Positions 11,301 through 20,729 of a stretch of 64,000 nucleotides of DNA are shown here, piece by piece; the first letter of the stretch is position 1; each line of letters starts with the position of its first letter. A program made the position numbers and the translations under genes. The notes beneath the pieces were generated by a model that was not told the DNA's origin, searched no databases, and was given only the letters and a program-made list of their open reading frames with translations. Location: contig NC_019729.1 in the NCBI RefSeq assembly GCF_000317475.1, forward strand, positions 2,246,501-2,310,500. The letters are read 5' to 3'. Source of the DNA: Oscillatoria nigro-viridis PCC 7112 (GTDB taxonomy: Bacteria > Cyanobacteriota > Cyanobacteriia > Cyanobacteriales > Microcoleaceae).

Positions 11301-13661
11301 CCAGCGATCGCTTGATAGCAAATCCATCGCCGTACTCAGGTATTTCACTGCTGCCACGTAGGCTGTGGATGCTTTTGCTTTCCGTCCTGCCATCAAATTC
11401 AACCGCGCTAGTTCTTCGAGTTCCGCAGGTTGAGAAATTAACTCTAATCCTATATTCAATTGGTTGACAATGGCAAAAATCTGCTCTTCCCGTCCTTGAA
11501 TGGGGGTCTTCTCAAGCAGCCGTTGCCCGATTTTTAGGTGAGTTGCCTGTTTTTGGTCTGTGGCAATCAAAGAATAAGCAGCTTGCTGGACGCGATCGTG
11601 CAAGAAACGATAGGCAACGGTTTGAGTAGTCGTTTCAGCAATCGCCTGTACTGCGCCTACATAAAATTTATAAACTTCACTTTGGGGAATAATCAGCTCT
11701 TCCTGTAAAGCTTTCCACAATGCGGTTGCGGTTTCCGTCTCCGAACTCTCTGAAACAATTGCTAATGTTGCCAGATCGAACTGGTTGCCAATACAAGCTG
11801 CTAATTTTAAAACCTCCTGAGTTGTTGCTGGCATTTTTTGCAACTGCTGCGCCATAAATACCACCACATCATCAGTGAGCGCTGCCTCTCTCACTTTGCT
11901 AATATCGCACTGCCAATGTCCCGATTGCATCTCAAAACTAATCAATTCATCCTGATGCAATGCCTTGAGAAACTGCGTCGCAAAAAATGGGTTTCCTTGA
12001 GTTTTTTGATATACCAATTCAGTCAGCGGTCCGGCCAACTTAGGAGAACAAACTAGCGTATCCGCTACCAATTGATTCAAACTGATTTGATCGAGCGGTG
12101 CTAATGTAATAGTGTTGAGTGTCGTTCCTGCTTTCTTGGCTTCATCTAGGGTCAACATCAGGGGATGACCTGGTGATACTTCATTATCCCGATAGGCTCC
12201 CAGCAGCAACAGATAACCCAATTGCGACTCATTGACGAGTAACTGCATTAACTTCAGCGATGCCGAATCCGCCCATTGTAAGTCATCCAAAAATATCACT
12301 AACGGATGCTCTTTTTTGGTGAAGACAGCAATGAATTTGTGGAAGAGCAAATTAAAGAGATTTTGAGCAGCCATCCCCGATAATTCAGGGGTTGGGGGTT
12401 GCGATCCAATAATCCGTTCTAGTTCGGGAATGACTTCAATAATGACTTGTCCGCTGTCACCGAGCGCTTCGAGAATTTTAGTTTTCCATTCTTGGATTTT
12501 GGCATCACTTTCACTCAGCAATTGTGCCATAAAATCGCGGAATGCCTGGACAAATGCCGAGAAGGGAATATTGCGGTTGAACTGGTCGAATTTGCCTTTG
12601 ATGAAATAGCCGCGCTGCCGGACAATGGGTTTATGAACTTCGTTGACTACAGCCGTTTTTCCAATCCCGGAGAACCCAGCGACTAGCATTAATTCTGATG
12701 TGCCATTTGCCACGCGATCGAAGGCATTCAACAGGGTTTGTACTTCGGTTTCTCGACCGTAGAGTTTTTCGGGAATCAGGAAGCGATCGCATACATCCCG
12801 CATTCCTAACTCAAATGTTTCAATTTTTCCACTTTCTTGGCACTGCTGCAAACACCTTTCTAAGTCGTGCTTCAATCCCTTGGCACTTTGATAGCGTTTT
12901 TCGGCATTCTTTGCCATCAGCTTCATGACAATATCCGAAACCACCTGCGGGATTTCTTGGCTGTTTATTGCAGGAGGTTGTTTGGCAATATGGCAGTGAA
13001 CCAACTCCATCGGATCGTCACATTCAAATGGCAGTTTTCCTGTCAGCAGTTCGTAAAAAGTGGCTCCCAGAGAATAAAAGTCGGTGCGGTAGTCGATGCC
13101 TCGGTTCATTCGTCCAGTTTGTTCGGGAGAAATATAGGCGAGGGTTCCTTCTAAAACGTTGGGATTTTGAATTTCTTGAGTTTCTCTCGGCAGTAGGGAG
13201 GCGATGCTAAAGTCAATCAGTTTAACTTGTTTAGTGTCGGGATGTATGAGGACGTTAGCTGGCTTAATATCTTTGTGAATGACTCGGTTTTGGTACAGTC
13301 CGTTAAGGATGTCAGTTATTTGAATGACGATCGCCAAGATTTCTGCCAGAGTCAGCGAGGCCTCTTGGGCGTAGTCTCGTAGAGAAATGCCGCCAAAATC
13401 CTCCATTACTAGGGCATAGCTGTGGCGATAGGACTCCAAATTGTAGGGTTCAACGACTCCAGGCAGACGTAGGTTTTTGGCGATGGTGTACTGGTTGCGG
13501 AATTGCAGCAGTTCGCTGAAGGTGGGATAGTCTCGATTTAATAGTTTAATGACAACCGGAAGCCGATCTGTTTCTCGGAGGGCTCGATAAACTAGGGTTC
13601 TCGAACCGCAGTATAATTGCTCACCCAGATGATATCCAGAAATTCGGTTTGTCAAATCCAC
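8319..13661 (-). CDS. HstK-type dual Ser/Thr kinase - AAA ATPase - GAF - histidine kinase, tandem copy 2
   Basis: 1780-residue paralogue of the preceding gene with the same domain order: Ser/Thr kinase-like (HKDIKPAN, DFS), ATPase with GFSGIGKTA and FLDDLQWAD, helical middle, GAF, then histidine kinase (AHEINNPVGFISGNI, ISDNGPGIS, GKGTGLGLA). The start is GTG at 13661, with GAGGAG about nine bases upstream; 89 bases separate its stop from the start of copy 1. It lacks the ~11-residue insert near residue 110 of copy 1. About 560 bases inside the kinase domain are nearly identical to copy 1, while the last 128 bases of the coding end are nearly identical to copy 3, so the gene is a mosaic. The DFS motif is shared by all three tandem copies. 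Which stimulus the GAF and helical regions sense cannot be read from sequence. Confidence 0.92.
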   Translation of the reverse strand: MDLTNRISGYHLGEQLYCGSRTLVYRALRETDRLPVVIKLLNRDYPTFSELLQFRNQYTIAKNLRLPGVVEPYNLESYRHSYALVMEDFGGISLRDYAQEASLTLAEILAIVIQITDILNGLYQNRVIHKDIKPANVLIHPDTKQVKLIDFSIASLLPRETQEIQNPNVLEGTLAYISPEQTGRMNRGIDYRTDFYSLGATFYELLTGKLPFECDDPMELVHCHIAKQPPAINSQEIPQVVSDIVMKLMAKNAEKRYQSAKGLKHDLERCLQQCQESGKIETFELGMRDVCDRFLIPEKLYGRETEVQTLLNAFDRVANGTSELMLVAGFSGIGKTAVVNEVHKPIVRQRGYFIKGKFDQFNRNIPFSAFVQAFRDFMAQLLSESDAKIQEWKTKILEALGDSGQVIIEVIPELERIIGSQPPTPELSGMAAQNLFNLLFHKFIAVFTKKEHPLVIFLDDLQWADSASLKLMQLLVNESQLGYLLLLGAYRDNEVSPGHPLMLTLDEAKKAGTTLNTITLAPLDQISLNQLVADTLVCSPKLAGPLTELVYQKTQGNPFFATQFLKALHQDELISFEMQSGHWQCDISKVREAALTDDVVVFMAQQLQKMPATTQEVLKLAACIGNQFDLATLAIVSESSETETATALWKALQEELIIPQSEVYKFYVGAVQAIAETTTQTVAYRFLHDRVQQAAYSLIATDQKQATHLKIGQRLLEKTPIQGREEQIFAIVNQLNIGLELISQPAELEELARLNLMAGRKAKASTAYVAAVKYLSTAMDLLSSDRWQTQYNLTLEIVVETAEAQYLNTNFAAANTLVEMVLQYGKTLLDRIPAYDIKIQVHMAQHQVNDAIDTGLQALELLGYPVNLSEQEFLVELPALECLEDYPTMTDPAQLAAMRILKVSFTSVLVGRPQILLPVIVRQVKLCVEGGHSPLASATYAWYGTLLCGPLGNIDIGYQAGRLALQLLKHFETKEHKVVTYNMFYTFVHHWKEPLRESLSPLAEGVQIGLESGNYEYTGYCITNYCFYIFLAGKNLETVESEHKKYHELLLYLKWEHSISISQIWYQLLLNLLGKAANPLQLTGEGFEESTMLSQLLEQNDLIALFHAFLAKTILFYLLEDFEPAVESAAKAASYSSVGSENFVNLHFYQSLALLANYSNVCSQERANYLSQVDANQEKMQLWMQHAPMNYEHKYHLVAAEKHRVFNQKIEAIEFYDLAIKGAKENEYLQDEAIANELAAKFYWAWGKEKVAASYMQEAYYCYARWGALAKVEDLEKRYPQLLVPILNQPKLRFNPLETLATISHSSQTSSNSSTSISDALDFASIVQAAQALSSKIQIDELLGTLNQIILKTSGAETCALLLPHQDEWQIRAITHINPDNELPTTLLQTQPIEGSAVIPLKLVYYVKHTLETVVIEGGKTDIPGLMNGCTLEYQSQSMLCTPIVDRGNLVAILYLEHSSTKGVFTRDRLLVLNFLCTQAAISLENARLYQQAQDYAHQVEQSQLQLVQSEKMSALGNLVAGVAHEINNPVGFISGNIHEAIAAVKDLTEYLQLYQEKFPSPGEEIEEKSEELDIEYLLEDLPKMLNSMQIGCERIQGISTSLRTFSRADKDYKVPFNIHDGINSTILILKHRLKANEQRPAIEVVKEYGNLPSVDCFPGQLNQVFMNILANAIDALEESNREPNLEKIKAPAHCITIRTERQSSEWVTIRISDNGPGISDEIKSQIFDHLFTTKGVGKGTGLGLAIARQIVVEKHGGTIEVNSVLGEGTEFTISLPANG

Positions 13662-13834
13662 TGCTGCACTCCTCTGGATTACTCCATCTCAGACATTGAC
13701 TCTTGTAACTAAGTATACACTTTTATTCGTCAAGTCTGAGGAAAATAGAACTGCGAAATCCCCAGGCAACAGACTCTACCGCTTTTATTCTGTTTCACTT
13801 TAGAAGAGAAAGATGGCGATCTATCAAGAGAGTT

Positions 13835-16800
13835 TTATCCTTTCATCGGCAATAAAATTGTAAACTCTGTCCCTTCTCCTAATACAGAATTTACCTCGAT
13901 TGTACCGCCGTGTTTCTCAACTACAATCTGCCGCGCGATCGCCAAACCCAATCCCGTGCCTTTACCCACACCTTTAGTGGTAAATAACTCATCAAAAATA
14001 TTCTCTCGCACTGCTTCACTTATGCCCACGCCGTTATCTTTAATGCAAATTATCGCTTGTTTATTGTCCACAGAAATGTCTGTTTTAATGGTAATTTCAT
14101 TAACGATTTCTGTATAATGTCTTCCTTGATTTGATTCCTCCAAAGCATCGATCGCATTACCTAGCAAATTCATAAATACTTGATTCAACTGTCCGGCATA
14201 ACACTCCACGGGAGGCAAATTCCCATATTCCCTAATCACTTTGATTTCTGGACGAGTTTCGTTAGCCTTGAGGCGATGTTTCAGGATCATAATGGTGCTA
14301 TCGATGCCATCGTGGATATTGCAAGCTACGGGATAGTTAGTATCGGCACGGGAGAATGTCCGTAGACTGGTACTAATATCTCGAATCCGCTTCACGCCTT
14401 CCCGCATCGAACTGACTAATTTCGGTAAATCTTCCCGGATGTAGTCCAGATCGATGTTCTCGATTTCCTCTTGAATCTCTGGATCGAGTTGGGGATATTT
14501 TTGTGCATACAAATCTAGCAATCCAAACAAATCTTTGATATAATCTAAGGCGGGTTGAATATTACCAACCAGGAAACCAACTGGATTATTAATTTCGTGA
14601 GCCACCCCAGCCACTAAGTTTCCCAAAGCTGACATTTTTTCACTTTGAACAATTTTTATTTGTGCTTGTTTGAGAGCGGTAAATGCTTGTTGAGATTCTT
14701 GATACAAACGGGCATTTTCTAAGGAAATAGCAGCTTGAGAAGCCAGCAAATTTAGCACTTTAATGCGATCGCTCGTAAATGCCCCAACCGTCAGGTTATT
14801 TTCCAGGTATAAAACTCCTATCAACTGCCCTTGATTGAGAACTGGAATACAAAGAACACTGATCGGCTGGTGCTGTTCAATATAGCGATCGCTCGCAACC
14901 TGGGAACTTACCCTAGCATCAACTATTACCAAAGGTTTCAAACTACGCTTGACAGTATTGACCAAACTAATTGCTACATCCTGACTTGATTCTAGAGGTA
15001 TTGATGGTAATAGCTCAGGTTCTTGTCCCTCTTCTACAAGAGCCGCTACCTGTAAATACTGTTTTTGTTTGAGCAATAAGACACACTTAGTGGCGCCAGC
15101 ATTCGCGAGCGCTATTTTTAGGAGAGCAGTCAGGAGTTTATCTATTTCAATCTCCCCAGAAATGGCTTGAGAGGCTTGGATCAGAGTAGGCAAATCTAGA
15201 AAATCAGAGTTGCTGCTAGAAGAGTGAGTATAAGTAATTGTTCCCAGGGCGATCGTTTCCTTTAAGGAAGTAAAGGATTGAGCTTGCTGAAGGATCAGAC
15301 TGAGTAGGCGAGGATAACGTTTTTCCAAATCCTCTATTTTGGCTTTAGCTCCCCATCGGGCATAACAATAATACGCTTCAATCATGTAGGCTTGAGCTAC
15401 TTTTTCTTTGCCCCATTCCCAGTAGAATTTAGCTGCTAGTTCGTTGGCGAGGGCTTCTTCGTTGAGGAATTGATTTTCTTTAGCGAGGGAGATCGCGCGA
15501 TCGTACAAGTCTATGGCATCGGCTTTATTACCCAAAACCCGATATTTTTCGGCTTCAATTAAATACCATTTATGCAAATGATTCATGGGCGCATTTTTCG
15601 CCCACTGTTGCAGAATCGTTTGATGAGTTTCCGCTAGGGCGAGGATTTCTGATTGCTCTGGCTCTGGCTTTGTGGGGAAGATTGCCAAGTACGTCAAAGC
15701 GGCATAAAAATGAAAAATTGGAACTTGAATCAATCCCGATATTGCCATCAAATACGGCTTCGCTTGGAGAATATAGTCGAGGGCAGCGGTGTTGTTGCCC
15801 GATGAGTAGGCAAGCAGCAGTTTATAAACATAAGTCTTGGCGATCGCCGTGAGTTCATTATTCTGATGGTGCTTAGGAAGCATCACCCTTTCATCGTAAG
15901 CAGTACCGATTAAGCAATCCGAGAGAATACCGACTTTCCTCAAGTTATTCACCGTCTGCTGTATCATCTCCAAATAATCTCGAGCCGAATATTGTTTGAC
16001 CTGTGTCATCACAGCACTGTAACTGGCTATTTCGGTTTCCCAAGTGTCCAGTTCCACCCCACCAAAAAATTTGGATTCGAGATAATTGAGTATGCTATAG
16101 CCAGATTGTAGAAAATCCCCGGTTTCCATCGCAGCCGTATAGCTACCTTTCAGCGTCGGTATTGTTGCGCCGATCGCTTCTTGGCGATGCTGAATAAAGC
16201 TTCCAAAAAAAGCGGGAATTGTCGCTTTCAGTGCGCGGATATTGAAGCGATCGAGCAAATTCATCGCCAATTTACCAAAGCCATAGCCCATTTCTACCTC
16301 TTGTAAAAAGGCACATAGTACCATGCCGTGAATCGCATACCCTACCGTCGATGCGGGTGCATTTCCAAAGGAGATCGATAAACTCACCATCATCGAGCTA
16401 AGGATGGGTAGCAATCCCGGCATTCCTAGAAAAACGGGCGGAAATAAGGTTCCCAATAGTTGGATTGCTGCCTGAGTTTTGGCATCGGTCATCACTGGCA
16501 GGTCAACCAATTCCTCAATCTTTTTGCCGCTTTGTTGGTTAGCAAGATTTTGTAGAACTTTGCTAATCTTAGTTTCGTCAGGTTCGGTGGGGAGTTCAAC
16601 CCCCAATTGTAAGAGTGCATCTCTCGCGACCGCGATCGCTTCTAACATCTGGCTCTGGGCTGTCAGTGCGGCGATTTGAATTTCGTAAATTTTAACTTTG
16701 TCTAAAATCGTCCGAGCTTTTTGCAACACCCGTTCTGCCAGTTGTTCCATGCCATCAAAGTCAGCATTCAAATAAGCCGCTTCGGTAGCAGCAACATAGA

Positions 16801-19213
16801 GATTCAGCGTCAATTCATACTGAGTTTGCCAGCAGTTAGCTGTTAGTAGCTCAATCCCGGTTTGCACATAGACTCTTGCGGCAGCGTAGGCGGTGGAGCT
16901 TCTGGCTTTACTTCCGGCTTTTAAGTTCAGTTGAGCTAAAGTTTCGCGATCGCTCGGTTGGGTAATTAACTCAATTCCTAGATTCAAATGACCGACAATA
17001 TCAAACAGTTTTTCCTCTTGCTCGATTTCCGAGGAATTTTGCAGGAGTAATTGGCCAATTTTCAGATGAGTGGCTTGTTTTTGGTCGTCGGGAATCAGGG
17101 AATAGGCAGCTTGCTGGACGCGATCGTGTAAAAATCGATAAGTTGGATTAGCTGAAGCCTGGAAAACTTCATCACTATCTGATTCGGTAAAGAACTTATA
17201 GATTTTGCTTGTGGGAATAACCAAACCTTCCTGCAATGCTTTCCATAAAGCGGTAGCCGTGATTGCCGCAGATTTCTCACTGACAATTACTAAGGTATTC
17301 AAATCAAACTGCGAGCCAATACAAGCAGCTAATTTGAGATGATCCTGAGTTTGTCTGGGCAACTTCTGCAGTTGCCCTGCCATGAATTCAACGACATCAT
17401 CAGTGATAGCTAAGGTGTTGACTTGGGCAATCTCACACTGCCAATGCCGAATATTCCAATTAAAGCTAATTAGCCGATCGTCATGTAATGCCTTGAGAAA
17501 CTGAGTGGCAAAGAAAGGATTTCCCTGAGTTTTTTGAGAGACTAATTTTGTCAAAGGTTGGGCAAGTGATGATTCGCAATTCAGCGTATCCGCCACCAAC
17601 AAATTCATATCTGGTTGGCTTAACGGTTGCAAAGTAATCGTATTCACTGTTGCCCCTGTTTTAACTATCTCATCCACTGTTAAGATCAATGGATGCACCG
17701 GTGAAACTTCACGATCTCGATAGGCGCCCAATACTAATAAATATCCTGTCTCCATCATCAATAATTGTAGCAAATTCAGGGATGCTGAATCCGCCCATTG
17801 CAAGTCATCCAAAAACATTACTAAAGGATGTTCTTTGCTCGTGAAAACTTGCACGAATTTCTGCATGAGCAGATTAAAGCGATTTTGGGCGGCACTTCCT
17901 GACAATTCTGTTGCAGGAAGTTGAGCACCAATTATACGTTCTAACTCAGGAATCACGTCAATTAAGACTTGTCCGCTGTCTCCCACTGCTGCTAAAATCT
18001 TGATTTTCCATGTTGGCAGTTGGGTATCCGATTCTGATAGCAATTGACCCATTAAGTCGCGGAAGGCTTGCACAAAGGCACTGAAGGGAATGTTGCGTTG
18101 AAATTGATCGTATTTGCCTTTGATAAAATAACCGCGCTGACGGACAATTGGTTTATGAACTTCATTGACAACGGCGGTTTTCCCAATTCCCGAAAAACCT
18201 GCTACTAGCATCATTTCTGTTGCTCCCAGACTGACTCGCTCAAAGGCAGCTAATAGTTGAGCGACTTCTTCTTCTCTACCGTAGAGCTTTTCGGGGATAG
18301 TAAAGCGATCGCTAATATCTCGCTTTCCGAGTTCAAATTCTTCTATATTGGCTGTTTTTTGTAACTGAAATAAACATTTTTCTAAATCGTGCTTGAGTCC
18401 TAATGCACTTTGATAGCGGTGTTCGGCATTTTTCGCCATCAGCTTGCTGACAATTTTCGATAAAATTAGGGGAACTTCTGGATTTATTTGATGGATCGGT
18501 ATCGAGTGTTTAGCGAGGTGACAATGCACCAATTTCATCGGGTCATCAGAGATAAATGGCAACTGGCCTGTCAACAATTCATAAAAGGTCACACCCAGGG
18601 AATAAAAGTCACTACGATAGTCAATGCCTCGATTCATCCGTCCTGTTTGTTCGGGGGAGACATAAGCTAATGTTCCTTCTAAAATATTCGGATTCTGGAT
18701 TTCTTGGGTTTCTCGTGGTAGGAGGGAGGCGATGCTAAAGTCAATTAGTTGAATTTGTTTGGTGTCGGGATTAATGAGAATATTAGCTGGTTTAATATCT
18801 TTGTGAATGACTCGGTTTTGGTATAGATAGTCAATAATGTCTGTTAGTTGTATGGCGAGTTGGAGAAATTCTGCTAAAGGTAAAGTTTGAGATGGTTGGG
18901 TGTGATTTTTTGCTGTTTTTAGATAAGTAGATAGGGAGACTCCGCCGAAGTCCTCCATTACTAGGGCATAGCTATTCTGGTATACTTCCAGCGTCAGGGG
19001 TTTGACGATGTGAGGGAAGTCGAGATTTTTGGCCATGGTATATTGGTTGCGAAACTGGACGAGCTCGTTGAAGGAGGGGTATTCGTTTCGCAGCAGTTTG
19101 ATGACGACTGGGTATTCGTCACGGGTACGGATGCCTCGATAGACTAGGGTACGTGTACCTACATAAAGTTGCTCTGTAATCTGATAACCTGACAAATTTG
19201 CGATCGCATCCAT
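13835..19213 (-). CDS. HstK-type dual Ser/Thr kinase - AAA ATPase - GAF - histidine kinase, tandem copy 3
   Basis: 1792-residue paralogue, promoter-proximal member of the minus-strand trio. Ser/Thr kinase-like domain with HKDIKPAN and DFS, ATPase with GFSGIGKTA and FLDDLQWAD, helical middle, GAF (LCIPVLNQGQLIGVLYLENN), histidine kinase (AHEINNPVGFLVGNI, IKDNGVGIS, GKGTGLGLA). I chose ATG 19213, with GAGGG about ten bases upstream, rather than an in-frame TTG at 19237. Its kinase domain has a longer loop around residues 105-115 (KTAKNHTQPSQ) than the other copies. 173 bases separate it from copy 2, so the trio may be read together or each gene may have its own promoter. No cognate response regulator gene lies between them. 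Confidence 0.92.
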   Translation of the reverse strand: MDAIANLSGYQITEQLYVGTRTLVYRGIRTRDEYPVVIKLLRNEYPSFNELVQFRNQYTMAKNLDFPHIVKPLTLEVYQNSYALVMEDFGGVSLSTYLKTAKNHTQPSQTLPLAEFLQLAIQLTDIIDYLYQNRVIHKDIKPANILINPDTKQIQLIDFSIASLLPRETQEIQNPNILEGTLAYVSPEQTGRMNRGIDYRSDFYSLGVTFYELLTGQLPFISDDPMKLVHCHLAKHSIPIHQINPEVPLILSKIVSKLMAKNAEHRYQSALGLKHDLEKCLFQLQKTANIEEFELGKRDISDRFTIPEKLYGREEEVAQLLAAFERVSLGATEMMLVAGFSGIGKTAVVNEVHKPIVRQRGYFIKGKYDQFQRNIPFSAFVQAFRDLMGQLLSESDTQLPTWKIKILAAVGDSGQVLIDVIPELERIIGAQLPATELSGSAAQNRFNLLMQKFVQVFTSKEHPLVMFLDDLQWADSASLNLLQLLMMETGYLLVLGAYRDREVSPVHPLILTVDEIVKTGATVNTITLQPLSQPDMNLLVADTLNCESSLAQPLTKLVSQKTQGNPFFATQFLKALHDDRLISFNWNIRHWQCEIAQVNTLAITDDVVEFMAGQLQKLPRQTQDHLKLAACIGSQFDLNTLVIVSEKSAAITATALWKALQEGLVIPTSKIYKFFTESDSDEVFQASANPTYRFLHDRVQQAAYSLIPDDQKQATHLKIGQLLLQNSSEIEQEEKLFDIVGHLNLGIELITQPSDRETLAQLNLKAGSKARSSTAYAAARVYVQTGIELLTANCWQTQYELTLNLYVAATEAAYLNADFDGMEQLAERVLQKARTILDKVKIYEIQIAALTAQSQMLEAIAVARDALLQLGVELPTEPDETKISKVLQNLANQQSGKKIEELVDLPVMTDAKTQAAIQLLGTLFPPVFLGMPGLLPILSSMMVSLSISFGNAPASTVGYAIHGMVLCAFLQEVEMGYGFGKLAMNLLDRFNIRALKATIPAFFGSFIQHRQEAIGATIPTLKGSYTAAMETGDFLQSGYSILNYLESKFFGGVELDTWETEIASYSAVMTQVKQYSARDYLEMIQQTVNNLRKVGILSDCLIGTAYDERVMLPKHHQNNELTAIAKTYVYKLLLAYSSGNNTAALDYILQAKPYLMAISGLIQVPIFHFYAALTYLAIFPTKPEPEQSEILALAETHQTILQQWAKNAPMNHLHKWYLIEAEKYRVLGNKADAIDLYDRAISLAKENQFLNEEALANELAAKFYWEWGKEKVAQAYMIEAYYCYARWGAKAKIEDLEKRYPRLLSLILQQAQSFTSLKETIALGTITYTHSSSSNSDFLDLPTLIQASQAISGEIEIDKLLTALLKIALANAGATKCVLLLKQKQYLQVAALVEEGQEPELLPSIPLESSQDVAISLVNTVKRSLKPLVIVDARVSSQVASDRYIEQHQPISVLCIPVLNQGQLIGVLYLENNLTVGAFTSDRIKVLNLLASQAAISLENARLYQESQQAFTALKQAQIKIVQSEKMSALGNLVAGVAHEINNPVGFLVGNIQPALDYIKDLFGLLDLYAQKYPQLDPEIQEEIENIDLDYIREDLPKLVSSMREGVKRIRDISTSLRTFSRADTNYPVACNIHDGIDSTIMILKHRLKANETRPEIKVIREYGNLPPVECYAGQLNQVFMNLLGNAIDALEESNQGRHYTEIVNEITIKTDISVDNKQAIICIKDNGVGISEAVRENIFDELFTTKGVGKGTGLGLAIARQIVVEKHGGTIEVNSVLGEGTEFTILLPMKG

Positions 19214-19274
19214 AACTTGTTGACCCTCTATTATCAAAGAGTTAAATTAAACCCTTCTATTCCATTGTATTTTA

Positions 19275-19545
19275 TTATTTGACAAAGATAGCGATCGCCA
19301 ACTCTGCACCCTCGCTAGGGACAGAATTAACTGTAATTTTTTCCCAATGTTTATCAACTATTATTTGACAATCAAGCAATTTGGTCACAAGCATCCGGAT
19401 TCATCCGTGTACCCGTGAAAAAAGCTCCCCATCCCGACCGCAAGCCCCGGACTCATTCGTGCGATCGCTCTCAAATCTCAAATTTCAAATTTCAGGTGGC
19501 GTGACGTGCGATCGCTAATCCTAAATTAGTTCTTTTGCCTACTCT
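19275..19545 (-). pseudogene. Decayed histidine-kinase C-terminus, split by about 130 bases
   Basis: Minus-strand reading from 19545 gives VGKRTNLGLAIA, a worn form of VGKGTGLGLAIA. The homology breaks at 19508 and resumes near 19375 with QIIVDKHWEKITVNSV, then SEGAELAIAIFVK and a stop at 19275-19277. Intact neighbours have these two blocks adjacent, so about 130 bases seem to have been inserted. The insert contains two runs of ATTTCAAATTTCA-like sequence and a GCGATCGC. Together with the relic at 2581 this brackets the three intact tandem genes with dead kinase tails. Confidence 0.65.
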
Positions 19546-19620
19546 GCACTATTTGCGCTATGGTATGTATAGTATGGTTGTGTAAGTTGTGATTGTATCA
19601 TAAGACAATAATTTGTAATT

Positions 19621-19703
19621 TTTTACCGCAAATATACGCAGATAAACCAGCATATAAACTTGATACTATCTGCGTACATTAGTCTGCATCTGCGGTTTTA
19701 TTA
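19621..19703. repeat. Dispersed palindromic repeat, ATCTGCGG family
   Basis: Begins TTTTACCGCAAATATACGCA and ends ATCTGCATCTGCGGTTTT, so the ends are inverted copies of each other. The same family occurs near 2230, 62457 and 62738. It ends at the stop of the cytochrome bd operon and could fold into a hairpin there, but there is no clear T-run to make it a terminator. Confidence 0.55.
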
Positions 19704-19707
19704 TGCT

Positions 19708-20721
19708 TTATTCCCCATAGTGACCGCCGACAACCTTACCCCGAAACACAACATAATTGTAGATGTTGTAAAAAATCATAATCGGGATCAGAAAGCCAAT
19801 GAACACAATCATAAATACCAGGGCGCTGGGCGAAGCAGCGGATTGGTAAATCGTGATTTGTGAGGGAATAATGTAGGGGAAAACAATCAATCCCAAGCCG
19901 ATGAAAGTGAGCAAAAAAATCAGAATAGTCCAGATAAACGGCGTGCGTTCTTCTTTGCTAGCGAGACTTTTCAGCAGCAGTCCCACCAACAGGACTCCCA
20001 ACAAAGGAATCGCAGCAAAGACATAAACTAGCGGTTTATCGAACAACCTGGCTCTAGCACTTTCGTAAAAAATCGGAGTGGCGATCGTAATTAAAATCGC
20101 TCCGATTAAAGTTGTCACCGCCGCAATTTTAGCCGTGCGATAGTGATTTGTTTGCAGTTCGCCCTCCGTTTTCATAATTAGATAGGTCGAACCGATCAAA
20201 ACATAGCCTTGAATCAGCGTCAAAGCAACCAAGATCGATCGCCAATCCAACCAGTCCCAAGTAGAACCCACAAAGTGACCGGCTTCATCAACCGCAATGC
20301 CTTCGAGCACCGCACCGAGGGCAAATCCTTGAGCTAAAGCTGCTAAAAAACTGCCAGCACCAAAAGCATAATTCCAGAATAATTTGCGATTAGAATGCTC
20401 GCGAAACTCAAAGGCAACAGCCCGAAATATCAAACCAAAAAGCATCATGCAAATCGGTATGTAAAGCGCTGTCAAAATCGTGCCGTAAGCGAGGGGAAAT
20501 GCGCCAAATAAAGCGCCTCCCATCAACACCAGCCAAGTTTCGTTAGCATCCCAAACGTTGCCCAAACTTGTCATTAAAATGCTCCTGCGTTCCTCGTTGG
20601 AAGCAGTCAGAGACAGGATTCCTACTCCTAAGTCAAAACCGTCTAGCATGACATATAGCAGGAGAAACAAAGCCAAAACTACAAACCAAACTTGTGGGAG
20701 AAAATGCTCCAAAGCTTGCAT
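19708..20721 (-). CDS. cydB: Cytochrome bd ubiquinol oxidase subunit II
   Basis: 337-residue multi-pass membrane protein typical in length for CydB. The N-terminus FVVLALFLLLYVMLDGFDLG is the family hallmark (first helix ending in DGFDLGVG). NVWDANETWLVLMGGALFGAFP is also characteristic. It forms the terminal oxidase heterodimer with CydA, reducing O2 to water with electrons from quinol without pumping protons. It starts eight bases after the cydA stop and has AGGAG before its ATG, so the two are clearly one operon. Downstream lies only a dispersed repeat. Confidence 0.95.
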   Translation of the reverse strand: MQALEHFLPQVWFVVLALFLLLYVMLDGFDLGVGILSLTASNEERRSILMTSLGNVWDANETWLVLMGGALFGAFPLAYGTILTALYIPICMMLFGLIFRAVAFEFREHSNRKLFWNYAFGAGSFLAALAQGFALGAVLEGIAVDEAGHFVGSTWDWLDWRSILVALTLIQGYVLIGSTYLIMKTEGELQTNHYRTAKIAAVTTLIGAILITIATPIFYESARARLFDKPLVYVFAAIPLLGVLLVGLLLKSLASKEERTPFIWTILIFLLTFIGLGLIVFPYIIPSQITIYQSAASPSALVFMIVFIGFLIPIMIFYNIYNYVVFRGKVVGGHYGE

Positions 20722-20729
20722 AAAATCTC

